Shown here piece after piece: positions 45,895 to 55,479 of a stretch of DNA of 60,502 nucleotides; position 1 is the first letter of the stretch, and every line of letters begins with the position of its first letter. Both the position numbers and the translations under genes were made by a program. The notes beneath the pieces are model-generated. The model searched no databases. It was not told the DNA's origin and was given only the letters and a program-made list of their open reading frames with translations. Origin of the DNA: Streptomyces afghaniensis 772 (GTDB lineage Bacteria > Actinomycetota > Actinomycetes > Streptomycetales > Streptomycetaceae). The stretch lies in NCBI GenBank assembly GCA_000415505.1, contig KE354211.1:1-60502 (forward strand), in the 5' to 3' direction.

Positions 45895-47819
45895 TCCGCC
45901 GCCTCCTCCTGCGGTGCCTCCTGGGGTGCGATGACCGCCAGTACCTGGTCCATGGCGACTGTCGAGCCCGGGGTCACGTCCAGTTCGGTGACCTTGCCGG
46001 CGTGCGGGGCGGAGATGACGTGCTCCATCTTCATCGCCTCCACCACCAGCAGGCTCTGGCCCGCGGTCACCTCGTCGCCGACGGCGACCTTCACCACCGT
46101 CACGGTGCCCGGCATGGGCGCGGTCAGCGAGTCGGAGCCCGCGTGGGCCGCGCGGCTCAGGGAGGCGGCCACCGGGTCGTGGTCGCGTGCGTGCCAGGCG
46201 TCGCCGTCGCGGCCGAGCCAGTCGGCGGCCCGGTGGAAGGTGTGGCGGACGCCGTCCAGCGTGACGGAGACCCGGTCGCCGGTGACCGTGGCGGTGCCGC
46301 GCGGGGTGTACTCCAGCGGGTCCTGGACCCTGAGGTGGAATGCGGGCGGTTTCCGTCCCCCGCCGAGCCGCCAGCCGCTGGGGACCGAGAAGGGGTCCGT
46401 CCAGCCGCCGGGCTCGGGCGTCAGCGCGTCCAGGCGTACGGCCGCCGCCGCCTCGTACACCTCCTCCGGCACGTCCGTGGGGACCAGACCCTCGACCTCC
46501 CGCTCGACCAGGCCGGTGTCCAGGTCGCCGGCGACCACCGCCGGGTGGGCGAGCAGCCGGCGCAGGAAGCCCGCGTTGGTCTGCACCCCGAGCGTGACCG
46601 TCTCCGCCAGGGCCGAACGGAGCTTGCGCAGGGCGGTCGCGCGGTCCGGGCCGTACGCGATGACCTTCGAGAGCATCGGGTCGTACAGGCTGCCGACCTC
46701 CGTGCCCTCCGTGAGGCCCGAGTCGGTGCGGATGCCGTCGCCCTGCGGTTCGCGGAGCTTCAGGACCGTGCCGCCGGAGGGCAGGAAGCCGCGCGCCGGG
46801 TCCTCGGCGCAGATGCGGGCCTCCACCGCGTGACCCGTGAGCCGTACGTCCTGCTGGGTGAAGCCGAGGGGCTCGCCGGCCGCCACGCGCAGCTGCCACT
46901 CGACCAGGTCCAGGCCGGTGATCAGCTCCGTGACCGGGTGCTCCACCTGGAGGCGGGTGTTCATCTCCATGAAGTAGTACGACGACGGGTCGGTGCCGGG
47001 GACGATGAACTCCACCGTGCCCGCGCCCCGGTAGCCGCAGGAGCGGGCCGCCTGGACCGCCGCCTCGCCCATCGCCGAGCGCGTCTGCTCGTCGAGGAGC
47101 ACGCTCGGCGCCTCCTCGATGATCTTCTGGTGGCGGCGCTGCAGGGAGCACTCGCGCTCCCCGAGGTGGACGACGTTCCCGTGGCCGTCGGCCAGGACCT
47201 GGATCTCGATGTGGCGGGGGCGGTCGATCCAGCGCTCGACCAGGAGCGTGTCGTCGCCGAAGGAGGCGCGGGCCTCGCGGCGGGCCGCGGCGATCTCCTC
47301 CTCCAGCCGGGTCAGGTCCCGCACCAGACGCATGCCCTTGCCGCCGCCGCCCGCGCTCGGCTTCAGCAGCACGGGCGCGCCCAGCTCGCGGGCCGCATCG
47401 GCCAGGCCCGGGTCGCGTCCGCCGGGGACGACCGGCACTCCGGCGGCCTGGACCGTCTCCTTGGCGCGGATCTTGTCGCCCATGAGGGAGATCGCGTCCG
47501 CCGGGGGGCCGATGAAGACCAGGCCGGCCTCGGCGCAGGCGCGCGCGAAGGCGGCGTTCTCGGCGAGGAAGCCGTAGCCGGGGTGGACGGCCTGGGCGCC
47601 GGTGCGCGCCGCCGCCTCCAGCAGGCGCTCCACCGACAGATAGCTCTCGGACGCCGGGGCCGGTCCGATCCGGACCGCGGTGTCCGCCTCGCGGACGTGC
47701 CGGGCGTCGGCGTCCGCGTCGGAGAAGACGGCCACCGAGCGCACGCCCATCGACCGCAGCGTCCGGATGACGCGTACGGCGATCTCGCCCCGGTTGGCCA
47801 CAAGCACTGTCTCGAACAT
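45891..47819 (-). CDS. Acyl-CoA carboxylase alpha subunit (biotin carboxylase-BCCP), methylcrotonyl-type
   Basis: A 642-residue protein that carboxylates its own biotin. The N-terminal 450 residues are biotin carboxylase ([30 protein letters not shown] loop, [14 protein letters not shown]). The C-terminus is a biotinyl domain with EAMKMEH, where the Lys is biotinylated. With the beta subunit, HMG-CoA lyase and acyl-CoA dehydrogenase next to it, the natural substrate is most likely 3-methylcrotonyl-CoA. ATG 47819 is used. Confidence 0.94.
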   Translation of the reverse strand: MFETVLVANRGEIAVRVIRTLRSMGVRSVAVFSDADADARHVREADTAVRIGPAPASESYLSVERLLEAAARTGAQAVHPGYGFLAENAAFARACAEAGLVFIGPPADAISLMGDKIRAKETVQAAGVPVVPGGRDPGLADAARELGAPVLLKPSAGGGGKGMRLVRDLTRLEEEIAAARREARASFGDDTLLVERWIDRPRHIEIQVLADGHGNVVHLGERECSLQRRHQKIIEEAPSVLLDEQTRSAMGEAAVQAARSCGYRGAGTVEFIVPGTDPSSYYFMEMNTRLQVEHPVTELITGLDLVEWQLRVAAGEPLGFTQQDVRLTGHAVEARICAEDPARGFLPSGGTVLKLREPQGDGIRTDSGLTEGTEVGSLYDPMLSKVIAYGPDRATALRKLRSALAETVTLGVQTNAGFLRRLLAHPAVVAGDLDTGLVEREVEGLVPTDVPEEVYEAAAAVRLDALTPEPGGWTDPFSVPSGWRLGGGRKPPAFHLRVQDPLEYTPRGTATVTGDRVSVTLDGVRHTFHRAADWLGRDGDAWHARDHDPVAASLSRAAHAGSDSLTAPMPGTVTVVKVAVGDEVTAGQSLLVVEAMKMEHVISAPHAGKVTELDVTPGSTVAMDQVLAVIAPQEAPQEEAAE

Positions 47820-47833
47820 CGTCGTCCGTCCCC

Positions 47834-49450
47834 TCACATCCGGAAAACGCCGAACTGGGGGTCGCCCAGGGGCGCGTTGGCGCACGCGGTCAGGGCCAGG
47901 CCCAGGACCTGCCGGGTGTCCAGCGGGTCGATCACACCGTCGTCCCAGAGGCGGGCCGTCGCGTAGTAGGCGTTCCCCTGGCGCTCGTACTGGGCGCGGA
48001 TCGGGGCCTTGAAGGCGTCCTCGTCCTCGGCCGGCCAGGACTCGCCGCGCGCCTCCAGCTGGTCACGCTTGACGGTCGCGAGGACAGAGGCGGCCTGCTC
48101 GCCGCCCATGACGGAGATCTTGGCGTTCGGCCACATCCACAGGAAGCGGGGGGAGTACGCCCTGCCGCACATCGAGTAGTTGCCGGCGCCGTAGGAGCCG
48201 CCCACCACCACCGTGAGCTTCGGCACGCGCGTGCAGGCGACGGCCGTGACCATCTTGGCGCCGTGCTTGGCGATGCCGCCCGCCTCGTAGTCCTTGCCGA
48301 CCATGAACCCGGAGATGTTCTGCAGGAACACCAGCGGGATGCCGCGCTGGTCGCACAGCTCGATGAAGTGGGCGCCCTTCTGGGCGGACTCGGAGAACAG
48401 GATGCCGTTGTTGGCGACGATGCCCACCGGGTGGCCGTGGATCCGGGCGAAGCCCGTGACCAGGGTCTGGCCGAACTCGGACTTGAACTCGGCGAAGCGG
48501 GAGCCGTCGACCACGCGCGCGATGATCTCCCGTACGTCGTAGGGGGTGCGGGAGTCGACCGGGACCGCGCCGTAGAGGCCGTGGGGGTCGACCTTGGGTT
48601 CCGTGGGTTCCGTGACCTCCCAGGGGAGCTTCCCGCGCGCGGGCAGGGTGGAGACGATGGTGCGGACGATGCGGAGCGCGTGCGCGTCGTTCTCCGCGAG
48701 GTGGTCCGTGACGCCCGAGACGCGGGAGTGGACCTCGCCGCCGCCGAGCTCCTCCGCCGTGACGACCTCGCCCGTGGCCGCCTTCACCAGGGGCGGGCCG
48801 CCGAGGAAGATCGTGCCCTGGTTGCGGACGATCACCGCCTCGTCGCTCATCGCCGGGACGTACGCCCCGCCGGCCGTGCAGGAGCCGAGGACGGCGGCGA
48901 TCTGGGGGATGCCGGCGCCGGACATGCGGGCCTGGTTGTAGAAGATCCGGCCGAAGTGGTCCCGGTCCGGGAAGACCTCGTCCTGCATGGGGAGGAAGGC
49001 GCCGCCGGAGTCCACGAGGTAGACGCAGGGGAGGCGGTTGTCGAGGGCGACCTCCTGGGCGCGGAGGTGCTTCTTGACCGTCATCGGGTAATACGTGCCG
49101 CCCTTGACCGTGGCGTCGTTGGCGATGATCACGGTTTCGCGGCCGCTGACCCGGCCGATGCCGGCGATGACGCCGGCGGCCGGGGCCTGGCCCTCGTACA
49201 TCCCGTCGGCCGCGAGCGGGGCCAGCTCCAGGAAGGGCGAGCCCGGGTCGAGGAGGGTGTCGACGCGGTCGCGGGGGAGCAGCTTGCCGCGCGCGGTGTG
49301 GCGGGCGCGGGCCTTCTCGCCGCCGCCCTGCGCGGCTGCGGCCAGCTTGGCGCGCAGCTCCTCCACGAGGGCGTGGTGCGCCTCCTCGTTGGCCCGAAAG
49401 GCCTCCGACGCGGGGTCTGCCGCGCTCGTGAGCTCCGGTGCCTCGTGCAT
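47834..49450 (-). CDS. Acyl-CoA carboxylase beta subunit (carboxyltransferase), methylcrotonyl-type
   Basis: A 538-residue crotonase-fold carboxyltransferase that moves the carboxyl group from biotin to 3-methylcrotonyl-CoA. It shows the N-terminal [58 protein letters not shown] and the C-terminal [27 protein letters not shown], all characteristic of the MCC beta group rather than propionyl-CoA carboxylase. First gene of the leucine operon; a GAGGGGACC site precedes ATG 49450. Confidence 0.94.
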   Translation of the reverse strand: MHEAPELTSAADPASEAFRANEEAHHALVEELRAKLAAAAQGGGEKARARHTARGKLLPRDRVDTLLDPGSPFLELAPLAADGMYEGQAPAAGVIAGIGRVSGRETVIIANDATVKGGTYYPMTVKKHLRAQEVALDNRLPCVYLVDSGGAFLPMQDEVFPDRDHFGRIFYNQARMSGAGIPQIAAVLGSCTAGGAYVPAMSDEAVIVRNQGTIFLGGPPLVKAATGEVVTAEELGGGEVHSRVSGVTDHLAENDAHALRIVRTIVSTLPARGKLPWEVTEPTEPKVDPHGLYGAVPVDSRTPYDVREIIARVVDGSRFAEFKSEFGQTLVTGFARIHGHPVGIVANNGILFSESAQKGAHFIELCDQRGIPLVFLQNISGFMVGKDYEAGGIAKHGAKMVTAVACTRVPKLTVVVGGSYGAGNYSMCGRAYSPRFLWMWPNAKISVMGGEQAASVLATVKRDQLEARGESWPAEDEDAFKAPIRAQYERQGNAYYATARLWDDGVIDPLDTRQVLGLALTACANAPLGDPQFGVFRM

Positions 49451-49469
49451 CCTGCGGTCCCCTCACCTT

Positions 49470-49516
49470 GTTAATGAGCGTTAACGCATTTCCTTCAGGT
49501 TAACGACCGCTAACCT
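49470..49516. promoter_or_regulatory. TetR-type operator region of the leucine operon
   Basis: The 86-bp divergent spacer holds two palindromic elements: GCGTTAACGC (49478-49487) with a GTTAAT half 10 bp to its left, and AGGTTA-N8-TAACCT (49497-49516). The second has the 6-8-6 geometry usual for TetR operators and lies just before the regulator gene. The regulator at 49537 probably represses both itself and the catabolic genes. Confidence 0.65.
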
Positions 49517-49536
49517 CCCTGTCTAGAATTGTTTTC

Positions 49537-50133
49537 ATGGCCACCAGAACCGACGCCCCCACCCGACGCGAGCAGATCCTCAAGGAGGCTGCCCGGCTCT
49601 TCGCCGAGCGGGGCTTCCACGGGGTCGGAGTCGACGAGATAGGCGCCGCTGTCGGGATCAGCGGGCCCGGGCTGTACCGGCACTTCGCGGGCAAGGACGC
49701 GATGCTCGCGGAGCTGCTGGTGGGGATCAGTGGGCAGCTGCTGACCGGGGCGAAGCGGCGGGTGGCGGAGGCGGACGGGGGTGCGGGTGCGGAGGCGGTC
49801 CTCGACTCGCTGATCGAGGGGCACATCGACTTCGCGCTCGACGACCGGCCTCTGATCACCCTGCACGATCGCGAGCTGGACCGCCTCCGGGACAGCGACC
49901 GGAAGATGGTGCGGCAGCTCCAGCGGCAGTACGTGGAGCTGTGGGTGGGGGTGGTGCGGGAGGTGTATCCCGGGCTGGGGGAGCCCGCGGCGCGGTCGGC
50001 TGTGCACTCGGTGTTCGGGCTGCTGAACTCGACGCCGCATCTGGGGAGGGCGGGGTCTTTGCCCGGCCGGGGGGCCACGGCGGAGCTGTTGCATCGGATG
50101 GCTCGGGGGGCGTTTGCGGCGGTGGGCGTATAG
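49537..50133 (+). CDS. TetR/AcrR-family repressor of the leucine operon
   Basis: A 198-residue TetR protein with an N-terminal HTH (REQILKEAARLFAERGFHGVGVDEIGAAVGISGPGLYRHFAGKDAML) and a helical ligand domain. Its position next to the carboxylase operon, in divergent orientation with palindromes between, points to local repression relieved by an acyl-CoA or related intermediate. The effector is inferred. Confidence 0.88.
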   Translation: MATRTDAPTRREQILKEAARLFAERGFHGVGVDEIGAAVGISGPGLYRHFAGKDAMLAELLVGISGQLLTGAKRRVAEADGGAGAEAVLDSLIEGHIDFALDDRPLITLHDRELDRLRDSDRKMVRQLQRQYVELWVGVVREVYPGLGEPAARSAVHSVFGLLNSTPHLGRAGSLPGRGATAELLHRMARGAFAAVGV

Positions 50134-50453
50134 CGGGGAGTTTGCCCACCCGCCCGCCCGAACCAGTTGGGCAAGAGGTGCCCTCGCCTCGGGGCTCCGC
50201 CCCGGACCCCGGCGGGGATTCCGGCCTCCCCCGCCCTCGGCGGATCCGGAGCCGCCGCCTGCCCCCACGGAGTGGATCAGCGACCGGCGTCGCCGACCCA
50301 CCCGGCCGGGCACCTTGGCGATTCGGTCGGCGTGGCCTTTCTCGTCGTGCTGGAGGCGAAGGCCCCCGGCCGAGCCGGCTCAGGTGGTCGGCTCGGCACG
50401 GGCGCGCTCCGGCTCGGGCCCGACGAGGTTCGGGCTTGGACTGCCGGGCGGGT
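50134..50453. other. Convergent spacer with GC-rich hairpin repeat
   Basis: No gene is seen in these 320 bp. GGGGC-TCC-GCCCC (50191-50203), followed by GGACCCCGGCGGGG, is a phrase I recall as common between Streptomyces genes and would serve as a terminator for the TetR gene and the converging phytase-like gene. Repeat status rests on recall. Confidence 0.5.
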
Positions 50454-51482
50454 CTAGGCGGTCGTTCTCACCCGCAGGGCGTAGAAGCGGGTCGTCTGGG
50501 TCTTGTTCTCGTTGTCGTCGCTGGCCAGGAGGACCTTCAGGGTGTTCTTCGTCCGGCCCGTGATCGTCATGGCCTCGATGTTGTCGAGGAGAGGGTTCGG
50601 CTGGGGTTGCTTGGCCGTCGCTCCCAGGGAGGGGCAGGACGCCAGGTCGGTCAGGAGGGTCTTCCCGATCAGGCGGGCCTCGGGGCGGGCCGGGAGGGTC
50701 TCGATGCCGCTCGTGTCCGTCGCCCCGCGGGGGTCGGCCAGGTAGAGGCGGACCGTGTTGCCCACGCCGGAGGTGAAGCCGCGCTCCAGGACCAGGAGGC
50801 GGCCGTCGGGGGTCGCCTGGACCTCGGGGACGCCCAGGCCGGGGTCCGTGCGGTAGGCGTACTGGGCGCCGAGGGCGAAGTGGCCGTGGGCCGTCCTGCG
50901 CCAGGTCTGGAAGCGGACGATCGTCGAGTCGTCGCCGGAGAGCGCGTACTCCATGGAGGCGAGCAGGGTACGGCCGCCGGGGAGCAGGGTCAGGCCCTCG
51001 AAGGTGCCGTTGGGCTGCGCGCGGCCCGCGGGGCTCACGCGCAGGGCGTCCGGGACCGGGAGGCGGTCGAGGAGCCTGCCGGTGCGGGAGTAGCGGCGGA
51101 TGGAGGGCTCCGTCTCGGAGGAGACGAGGTACGTGCCGTCGCGGGCGACGGCCAGGCCCTCGGAGTCGAGCGCGGTGCCCTGCTCGTCGGCGAGCGGGAC
51201 CACGGACCGGGGCTTCAGCGTCCTCGCGTCCAGGCGGAAGAGCGACGAGCGGTCGGAGAGGGCGGCCAGGGAGCCGTCGCGCTCCATGGCGAGGGCCGAG
51301 AAGTTGCCGACGTAGGTGTTCTCGTACGTCGTCTTGTCGAGCGCGTCGGAGAAGCCGTCGATGGAGACGGCCGGCGAGCAGGCGTGCCCGGTGTCGTGCG
51401 CCTGGGCGGGGCCGGCGGCACTCAGGCAGGTGGCAGCCGCCAGGCCTGCGGTGAAGAGGGCGAGATGGGTTCTCAGGGGCAT
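50454..51482 (-). CDS. Secreted esterase-like phytase domain protein
   Basis: A 342-residue exported beta-propeller protein. The signal peptide ends near AQAHD. The body has the esterase-like-phytase pattern: VGNFSALAMERDGSLAALSDR, DSEGLAVARDGTYLVSSE, NGTFEGLTLLPGGRTLLASMEYAL and LLDNIEAMTITGR. Activity may be phytase or phosphodiesterase-like but is unproven for most members. ATG 51482 is used; GTG 51491 in frame is possible. It lies 53 nt behind the serine hydrolase on the same strand. Confidence 0.85.
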   Translation of the reverse strand: MPLRTHLALFTAGLAAATCLSAAGPAQAHDTGHACSPAVSIDGFSDALDKTTYENTYVGNFSALAMERDGSLAALSDRSSLFRLDARTLKPRSVVPLADEQGTALDSEGLAVARDGTYLVSSETEPSIRRYSRTGRLLDRLPVPDALRVSPAGRAQPNGTFEGLTLLPGGRTLLASMEYALSGDDSTIVRFQTWRRTAHGHFALGAQYAYRTDPGLGVPEVQATPDGRLLVLERGFTSGVGNTVRLYLADPRGATDTSGIETLPARPEARLIGKTLLTDLASCPSLGATAKQPQPNPLLDNIEAMTITGRTKNTLKVLLASDDNENKTQTTRFYALRVRTTA

Positions 51483-51535
51483 GGGCGTCACCGTAGGGCG
51501 GGCCGGTGACGCCGGGTAGGACGCGTGGTGAAGGG

Positions 51536-52387
51536 TCAGCTCGCGGCCAGGTCCTTGTGGATGACCTTGGCCACGGCCTGGATGGTCGCGATGCCGTAGT
51601 TCATGGTGCTGTTGCCGTGGGTGAGCACGGTCATCACGTAGTCGTGGCCGCCGCCCTTGAACGCGCCGACGCTGTGCACCCGCCAGCCGTTCGTGGAGCG
51701 TTGCAGCCAGCCGTTCTTCACGGCCACGGTGACGCCGGACGGCACTCCGTACGGCGTGCCCCAGCGCTGGGACGAGACGACCTGCCCCATCAACTTCAGG
51801 ATGTAGGCACGGGAGTTGTCGCTCAGGACCGCGTTCTTGGCGGTGAGGAGCTTCAGCAGCTTCTGCTCGTCGGTGACGGTGATCTGCGTCAGGCCCCAGT
51901 AGCCGTTCGCGCCGGGCTTGGTCTGGGTCATGCCGGCGGCGGTGAGGAAGCCCTTGATCTTCGTCATGCCGAGCTGCTTCCACAGGGTGGAGGTCGCGGC
52001 GTTGTCCGACTTGGTGATCATGGCCTTGGCGAGGGTGTTCTCGCGGTCGGTGAGATACCGGTTCGTCTTCTTCGCGTCCCACAGCAGCGTCGCGAGGACG
52101 GTGACCTTGACGACGCTGGCCGAGTCGTAGGCGGAGCTCGCCCGCAGAGTGCAGTTCGTGTTGGTACTGCGGTCGTAGAGGCCGACGGCGACGGTGCCCT
52201 TGCGGGTGGCGAGCGCGGCGGTGATGTCCTTCTTCAGCTTGGCGGCGAGCCCGGCCTTGGCGGACGTGCAGGTCACGGCCGGAGTGGCGGCGGCTGCGGG
52301 CGTGGCGGCGGCGACGAGCGGCACGAGCACACCCGTACCCACGGCCGCCGCCAGCACTCTCGCGCGGCGGGATATCCCAGAAGTCAT
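51536..52387 (-). CDS. Secreted beta-lactamase-fold serine hydrolase
   Basis: A 283-residue exported protein: signal peptide ending in AAAATPA, then a penicillin-binding/beta-lactamase fold with SVVK (the SxxK nucleophile motif), SDN (in TKSDNAAT) and VKNGW where KTG normally stands. The KTG replacement suggests a peptidase or esterase rather than an efficient beta-lactamase. ATG 52387 is chosen over 52396 for ribosome-site spacing (GGTGAG 11 nt away against 2). Confidence 0.85.
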   Translation of the reverse strand: MTSGISRRARVLAAAVGTGVLVPLVAAATPAAAATPAVTCTSAKAGLAAKLKKDITAALATRKGTVAVGLYDRSTNTNCTLRASSAYDSASVVKVTVLATLLWDAKKTNRYLTDRENTLAKAMITKSDNAATSTLWKQLGMTKIKGFLTAAGMTQTKPGANGYWGLTQITVTDEQKLLKLLTAKNAVLSDNSRAYILKLMGQVVSSQRWGTPYGVPSGVTVAVKNGWLQRSTNGWRVHSVGAFKGGGHDYVMTVLTHGNSTMNYGIATIQAVAKVIHKDLAAS

Positions 52388-52532
52388 GCACACCATGACT
52401 CACCGGAAGGGGGCAAAGGTTGTAGCGATTGACGAAGACTTGTGCGAGTCGTTACCGGGCGCCGTGCGGTTTCACAGGACGCGGCCAGTTTCGTCACAGC
52501 GGCCACAAACCAGGTCTGTTCACGATGCCGGG

Positions 52533-53660
52533 GTGACGTCTGCCACCGAACCCCAGCTCCGCGCTCCCGTGCCGCCCTCACCCCAGCAGGCTCCTGGAAC
52601 CTGTCCGGCTCAAGCCTGAACAGCTTCTACAGCGCCGCCGTGCTGAGCGGCACGCAGAGCTGGAAGGCCTGGTTCTTCGGCTCGTTGGACGCCGGGAACT
52701 TCCTCCGTCCTGGCCGAGGGCACGATGCACCCGTACTGCACGACCGCGCTCGCCCCGGGCGTCGCGGCGCTGTGCGCAGGCGGCGGTGTGCTGTTGCTGC
52801 GGGCCTTCCGCACGGACCGGCGGTGGGTGTGGGTGCTGCCCCTCGGGCTGGGCGTCACGGCTGTCTGGGCGGCGGTGCTGCTGCGGCGGGCCTCCGGCTG
52901 GAACACCTGGCTGTGGCCTTCGATCCTGGTCGTCATGGCCCTCGCTCTCCTGGGCCTGTTCGTCTTCCGCTCGGGCGCCTCGGGGCTTCGGCTGCGGCTG
53001 CTGGCCGTGTCCGTGGCCGCGGCTGTGGTCGCGGCGGTGGCGGGACCGGCCGCGTACGCCTTTTCGGTGCCGTCCGGGTCGGGCGGTGGTGGCATGGCCG
53101 GTACGAACCCGACGGCGGGGCCGTCGACGGGCAACGGCTTCGGCGGGCCCGGGGGTGGTGGCGGTGGGGGTCGGGGATTCCCTCGCGCCGAGCGCAGTGG
53201 CGGCGGCTTCCCGGGAGGTGCGGCGCCCCCTGGTGGGCAGAACGGGCAGAGCAGGCAGGCCCCCGGCGGGACCAGCGGCTCCGGGGTCGGTGCCCGGCCC
53301 GGCGGCATGGACGCAGGCGCCGACAGCGAGCTCGTGGCGTACCTGAAGAAGCACCAGGACGGCGCCAAGTGGCTGCTGGCCGTGTCCAGTTCGCAGAGTG
53401 CCGCCCAGCTCATCATGAGCAGCGGGGAGCCCGTCATCTCCATGTGGGGCTGGTCCGGCAGCGACAAGGCGATGACGCTCGCCAAGCTCAAGGAGCTGGT
53501 GAAGAAGGGCGAACTGCACTACGTCCAGCTCGGCGGAGGCATGGGCGGGGGCCCCGGTGGTGACTCCTCCCTCAGCTCCGAGGTCACCGCGTGGGTGCAG
53601 AAGCACGGCACGGCCGTGAAGTCGACGGTCTACCGTCTCGACCCGTCCGACGTCGGCTGA
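52533..53660 (+). pseudogene. Deletion remnant of a GT39/ArnT-like membrane glycosyltransferase
   Basis: Three pieces of one family are present in different frames. A short N-terminus starts at GTG 52533 (TSATEPQLRAPVPP). A second piece at about 52570-52702 reads WNLSGSSLNSFYSAAV and WKAWFFGSLDAGNF, the conserved first periplasmic loop. It jumps straight to GTMHPYCTTALAPGVAALCAGG at 52725, which belongs several hundred residues later in the full protein, and then runs intact to 53660 with three TM helices, a Gly-rich linker and the C-terminal soluble domain. The first TM segment and the whole middle with the catalytic Asp are missing. The remnant cannot be an active transferase. Confidence 0.78.
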
Positions 53661-53676
53661 TCCCCGCCCCACCGGC

Positions 53677-53710
53677 GAACGGCCCCTGACTCCACGGTCG
53701 GGGGCCGTTC
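53677..53710 (+). terminator. Terminator after the GT39 remnant
   Basis: GAACGGCCCCTGAC (53677-53690) pairs with GTCGGGGGCCGTTC (53697-53710) around a 6-nt loop, with one G-T pair in 14, just downstream of the 53660 stop. Confidence 0.85.
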
Positions 53711-53910
53711 CACTGCCCCCTGCCGAAACTCTTGACGCCGCCTTTCCCACCGGGATACTTGCGGTCGACAGCGCGCCAACTGCCGTGTCAGCGAAGAGAC
53801 TTCGTTGCCTCCGATCTGATGTCGAACAGCGGCTTCGCATGTCCGAGATCCCGAACGTCGTACGAGGTTTCGCAACCTTTGTCACGGCCACCCCCACAGG
53901 AGGATCCGCA

Positions 53911-54525
53911 ATGAGCCCACGCAAGGCAGTCATAGCCGCCCTCACGGCCGCACTGCTGACCGGCCCGGCCGTCGCCCAGGCCGCCACCCCCCAGGCCACT
54001 TCCCAGGCCGCTCCCGCCCCGGCCCGCGAACGCGCCGCCGCGGCCACCATCACCTGGTCCCTCGTACGGGCGAGCAACCCCACCGAGGACCAGCGCACCG
54101 CCTACGACGCCATCACCCGGGCCATGAACGCGGCGGTGGCCCGCTACAACAACCTCAGCGACCTGGGCAAGACCATCACCGTCCGCTACGAGCCGGGCGT
54201 CCCCACCGCCGACGGCAACATCAACGGGACCATCCGCTTCGGCAGCAACCGCAGCTACATGAACGAGCGGACGGCCCTGCACGAGATCGCCCACACCATC
54301 GGCGTGGGCACCAGCTCGGGCTGGTCCCGCCTCGGCGGCAGCGGCACCTGGACCGGCGGACAGGCGACCGCGCTGGTCAAGCAGTACGACGGCTCCGGCG
54401 CGAAGATCTCCACCGGTGGCGGCCACTTCTGGCCCTACGGCCTGAACTACGACAACGAGTGGTCGAACACGGCCGCGGACCGCCACGTCCACATCGTCGC
54501 CGCGATGGTCCGCGACGGCCTGTAG
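53911..54525 (+). CDS. Small secreted HExxH metalloprotease-like protein
   Basis: A 204-residue exported protein. The signal peptide (AVIAALTAALLTGPAVAQA) has a typical cleavage site. The mature domain contains LHEIAHTIGVG, the zinc-binding HExxH with a following Gly, and a downstream HFWPYGLNYDNEW segment that could give the third ligand. Similar short proteins are annotated in Streptomyces as uncharacterised or ricin-linked proteases. ATG 53911 follows AGGAGGATC. Peptidase activity is inferred from the motif only. Confidence 0.82.
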   Translation: MSPRKAVIAALTAALLTGPAVAQAATPQATSQAAPAPARERAAAATITWSLVRASNPTEDQRTAYDAITRAMNAAVARYNNLSDLGKTITVRYEPGVPTADGNINGTIRFGSNRSYMNERTALHEIAHTIGVGTSSGWSRLGGSGTWTGGQATALVKQYDGSGAKISTGGGHFWPYGLNYDNEWSNTAADRHVHIVAAMVRDGL

Positions 54526-54565
54526 GCCGTGTTCGACCCGTACTTGAGGAATAACTGGCGTGTGG

Positions 54566-54600
54566 GGTGGGCCGACCCGGAAAGTCGCGGGCGGCCCACC
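54566..54600 (+). terminator. Terminator after the HExxH protein gene
   Basis: GGTGGGCCG (54566-54574) pairs exactly with CGGCCCACC (54592-54600) around a 17-nt loop, 41 nt past the stop. Confidence 0.75.
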
Positions 54601-54677
54601 GCATCGTGTCTGTTGAGGAGGGCGCCGGGTACCCGGTTCATGCACGTGTGTGGGCCGAGGGAGAGGAGGCCGGGGCG

Positions 54678-55112
54678 GTGGCGGTGAAGGCGATGGGATG
54701 GGCGCACTCGTTCCCCATGTCCGAGGGAGTACGCGCCGGGCGGGAGTGGACACGCAGGCGTCTCGAATCCCTGCCCTGGGCCGCTGCGGAGCCGGACACG
54801 GTGGACGCCATCGTGCTGGCCGTGTCCGAGCTGATCACCAATGCGCACATCCACGCGCACAGCGACGCCCACCTGGTCCTCACCTGGGACGGCGACTGCC
54901 TTCATGTGAGCGTCCACGACGAGGACCCGACGCTGCCGCGCCAGCGCGAAGCAGAGCCGGGGGATGTCTCCGGCCGCGGAGTTGCGATCGTGCAGAAGCT
55001 CGCCGATGAGTGGGGGATGCGGTGCCAGCGGAACGGCAAGACGGTGACGGCATGCTTCTGCCCCGCTGACACCGGTACCGGAAACGACCGGCAGGACGGC
55101 AGCAGTAACTGA
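54678..55112 (+). CDS. Anti-sigma-factor-like ATP-binding protein (HATPase_c_2)
   Basis: A 144-residue single-domain GHKL ATPase of the RsbW/SpoIIAB group. AVSELITNAHIHAHS is the N-box and GDVSGRGVAIVQKLADEWG the G-region. Such proteins bind sigma factors or anti-anti-sigma proteins, and Streptomyces encode dozens of them. GTG 54678 is used because GGAGG lies eight bases upstream; the frame is open further up to about 54567. Partner unknown. Confidence 0.82.
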   Translation: MAVKAMGWAHSFPMSEGVRAGREWTRRRLESLPWAAAEPDTVDAIVLAVSELITNAHIHAHSDAHLVLTWDGDCLHVSVHDEDPTLPRQREAEPGDVSGRGVAIVQKLADEWGMRCQRNGKTVTACFCPADTGTGNDRQDGSSN

Positions 55113-55122
55113 GTTCTGCTGA

Positions 55123-55365
55123 TCAGAAGGGCATGCGGCCGCGGGAGCGACGACCTGCCGAACCGCTGCGGCTCACCGCGCGCGAACTGGTGTGGAAGGG
55201 CTTGCTGAAGAGCCGGCCCAGAATGCCGGGCGCCTTGCCGCCGACCCGGGCCCCGGCGCCGAGCGTACGTTGCGTGCCGCGTTCGGGGTGGCGGGAGAGA
55301 CGGGGGACGAGGAAGGCCAGGACGGCCAGGACCACACACCCGACGATGACGGCGGCGACTACCAT
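55123..55365 (-). CDS. Small single-pass membrane protein (DUF6411-like)
   Basis: An 80-residue protein: one N-terminal TM helix (VVAAVIVGCVVLAVLAFLVP) followed by a basic, Ser/Arg/Gly-rich cytoplasmic tail. ATG 55365 has AGGGGAGC upstream. I recall conserved Streptomyces proteins of this build under DUF6411; function unknown. It converges on the anti-sigma-like gene with a 10-nt gap. Confidence 0.7.
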   Translation of the reverse strand: MVVAAVIVGCVVLAVLAFLVPRLSRHPERGTQRTLGAGARVGGKAPGILGRLFSKPFHTSSRAVSRSGSAGRRSRGRMPF

Positions 55366-55479
55366 GATCAGCTCCCCTTCGCTGGTGGACGGATACATGG
55401 GTGCCCCGCTTTGTCCCGCCCATGTGAGGAGCGAAGGTGTGACCTTTCTCGAACGCGGCCCGGCCGGACCGGCCGGAGC

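Noticed and set aside
45816..47966. Plus-strand open frame of 716 codons opposite the carboxylase alpha gene
   Set aside because: It is a mirror of the biotin carboxylase gene, which has all catalytic motifs on the other strand.
51536..52387. Calling the serine hydrolase a resistance beta-lactamase
   Set aside because: SxxK and SDN are present but the KTG box reads KNG and the neighbours give no resistance context.
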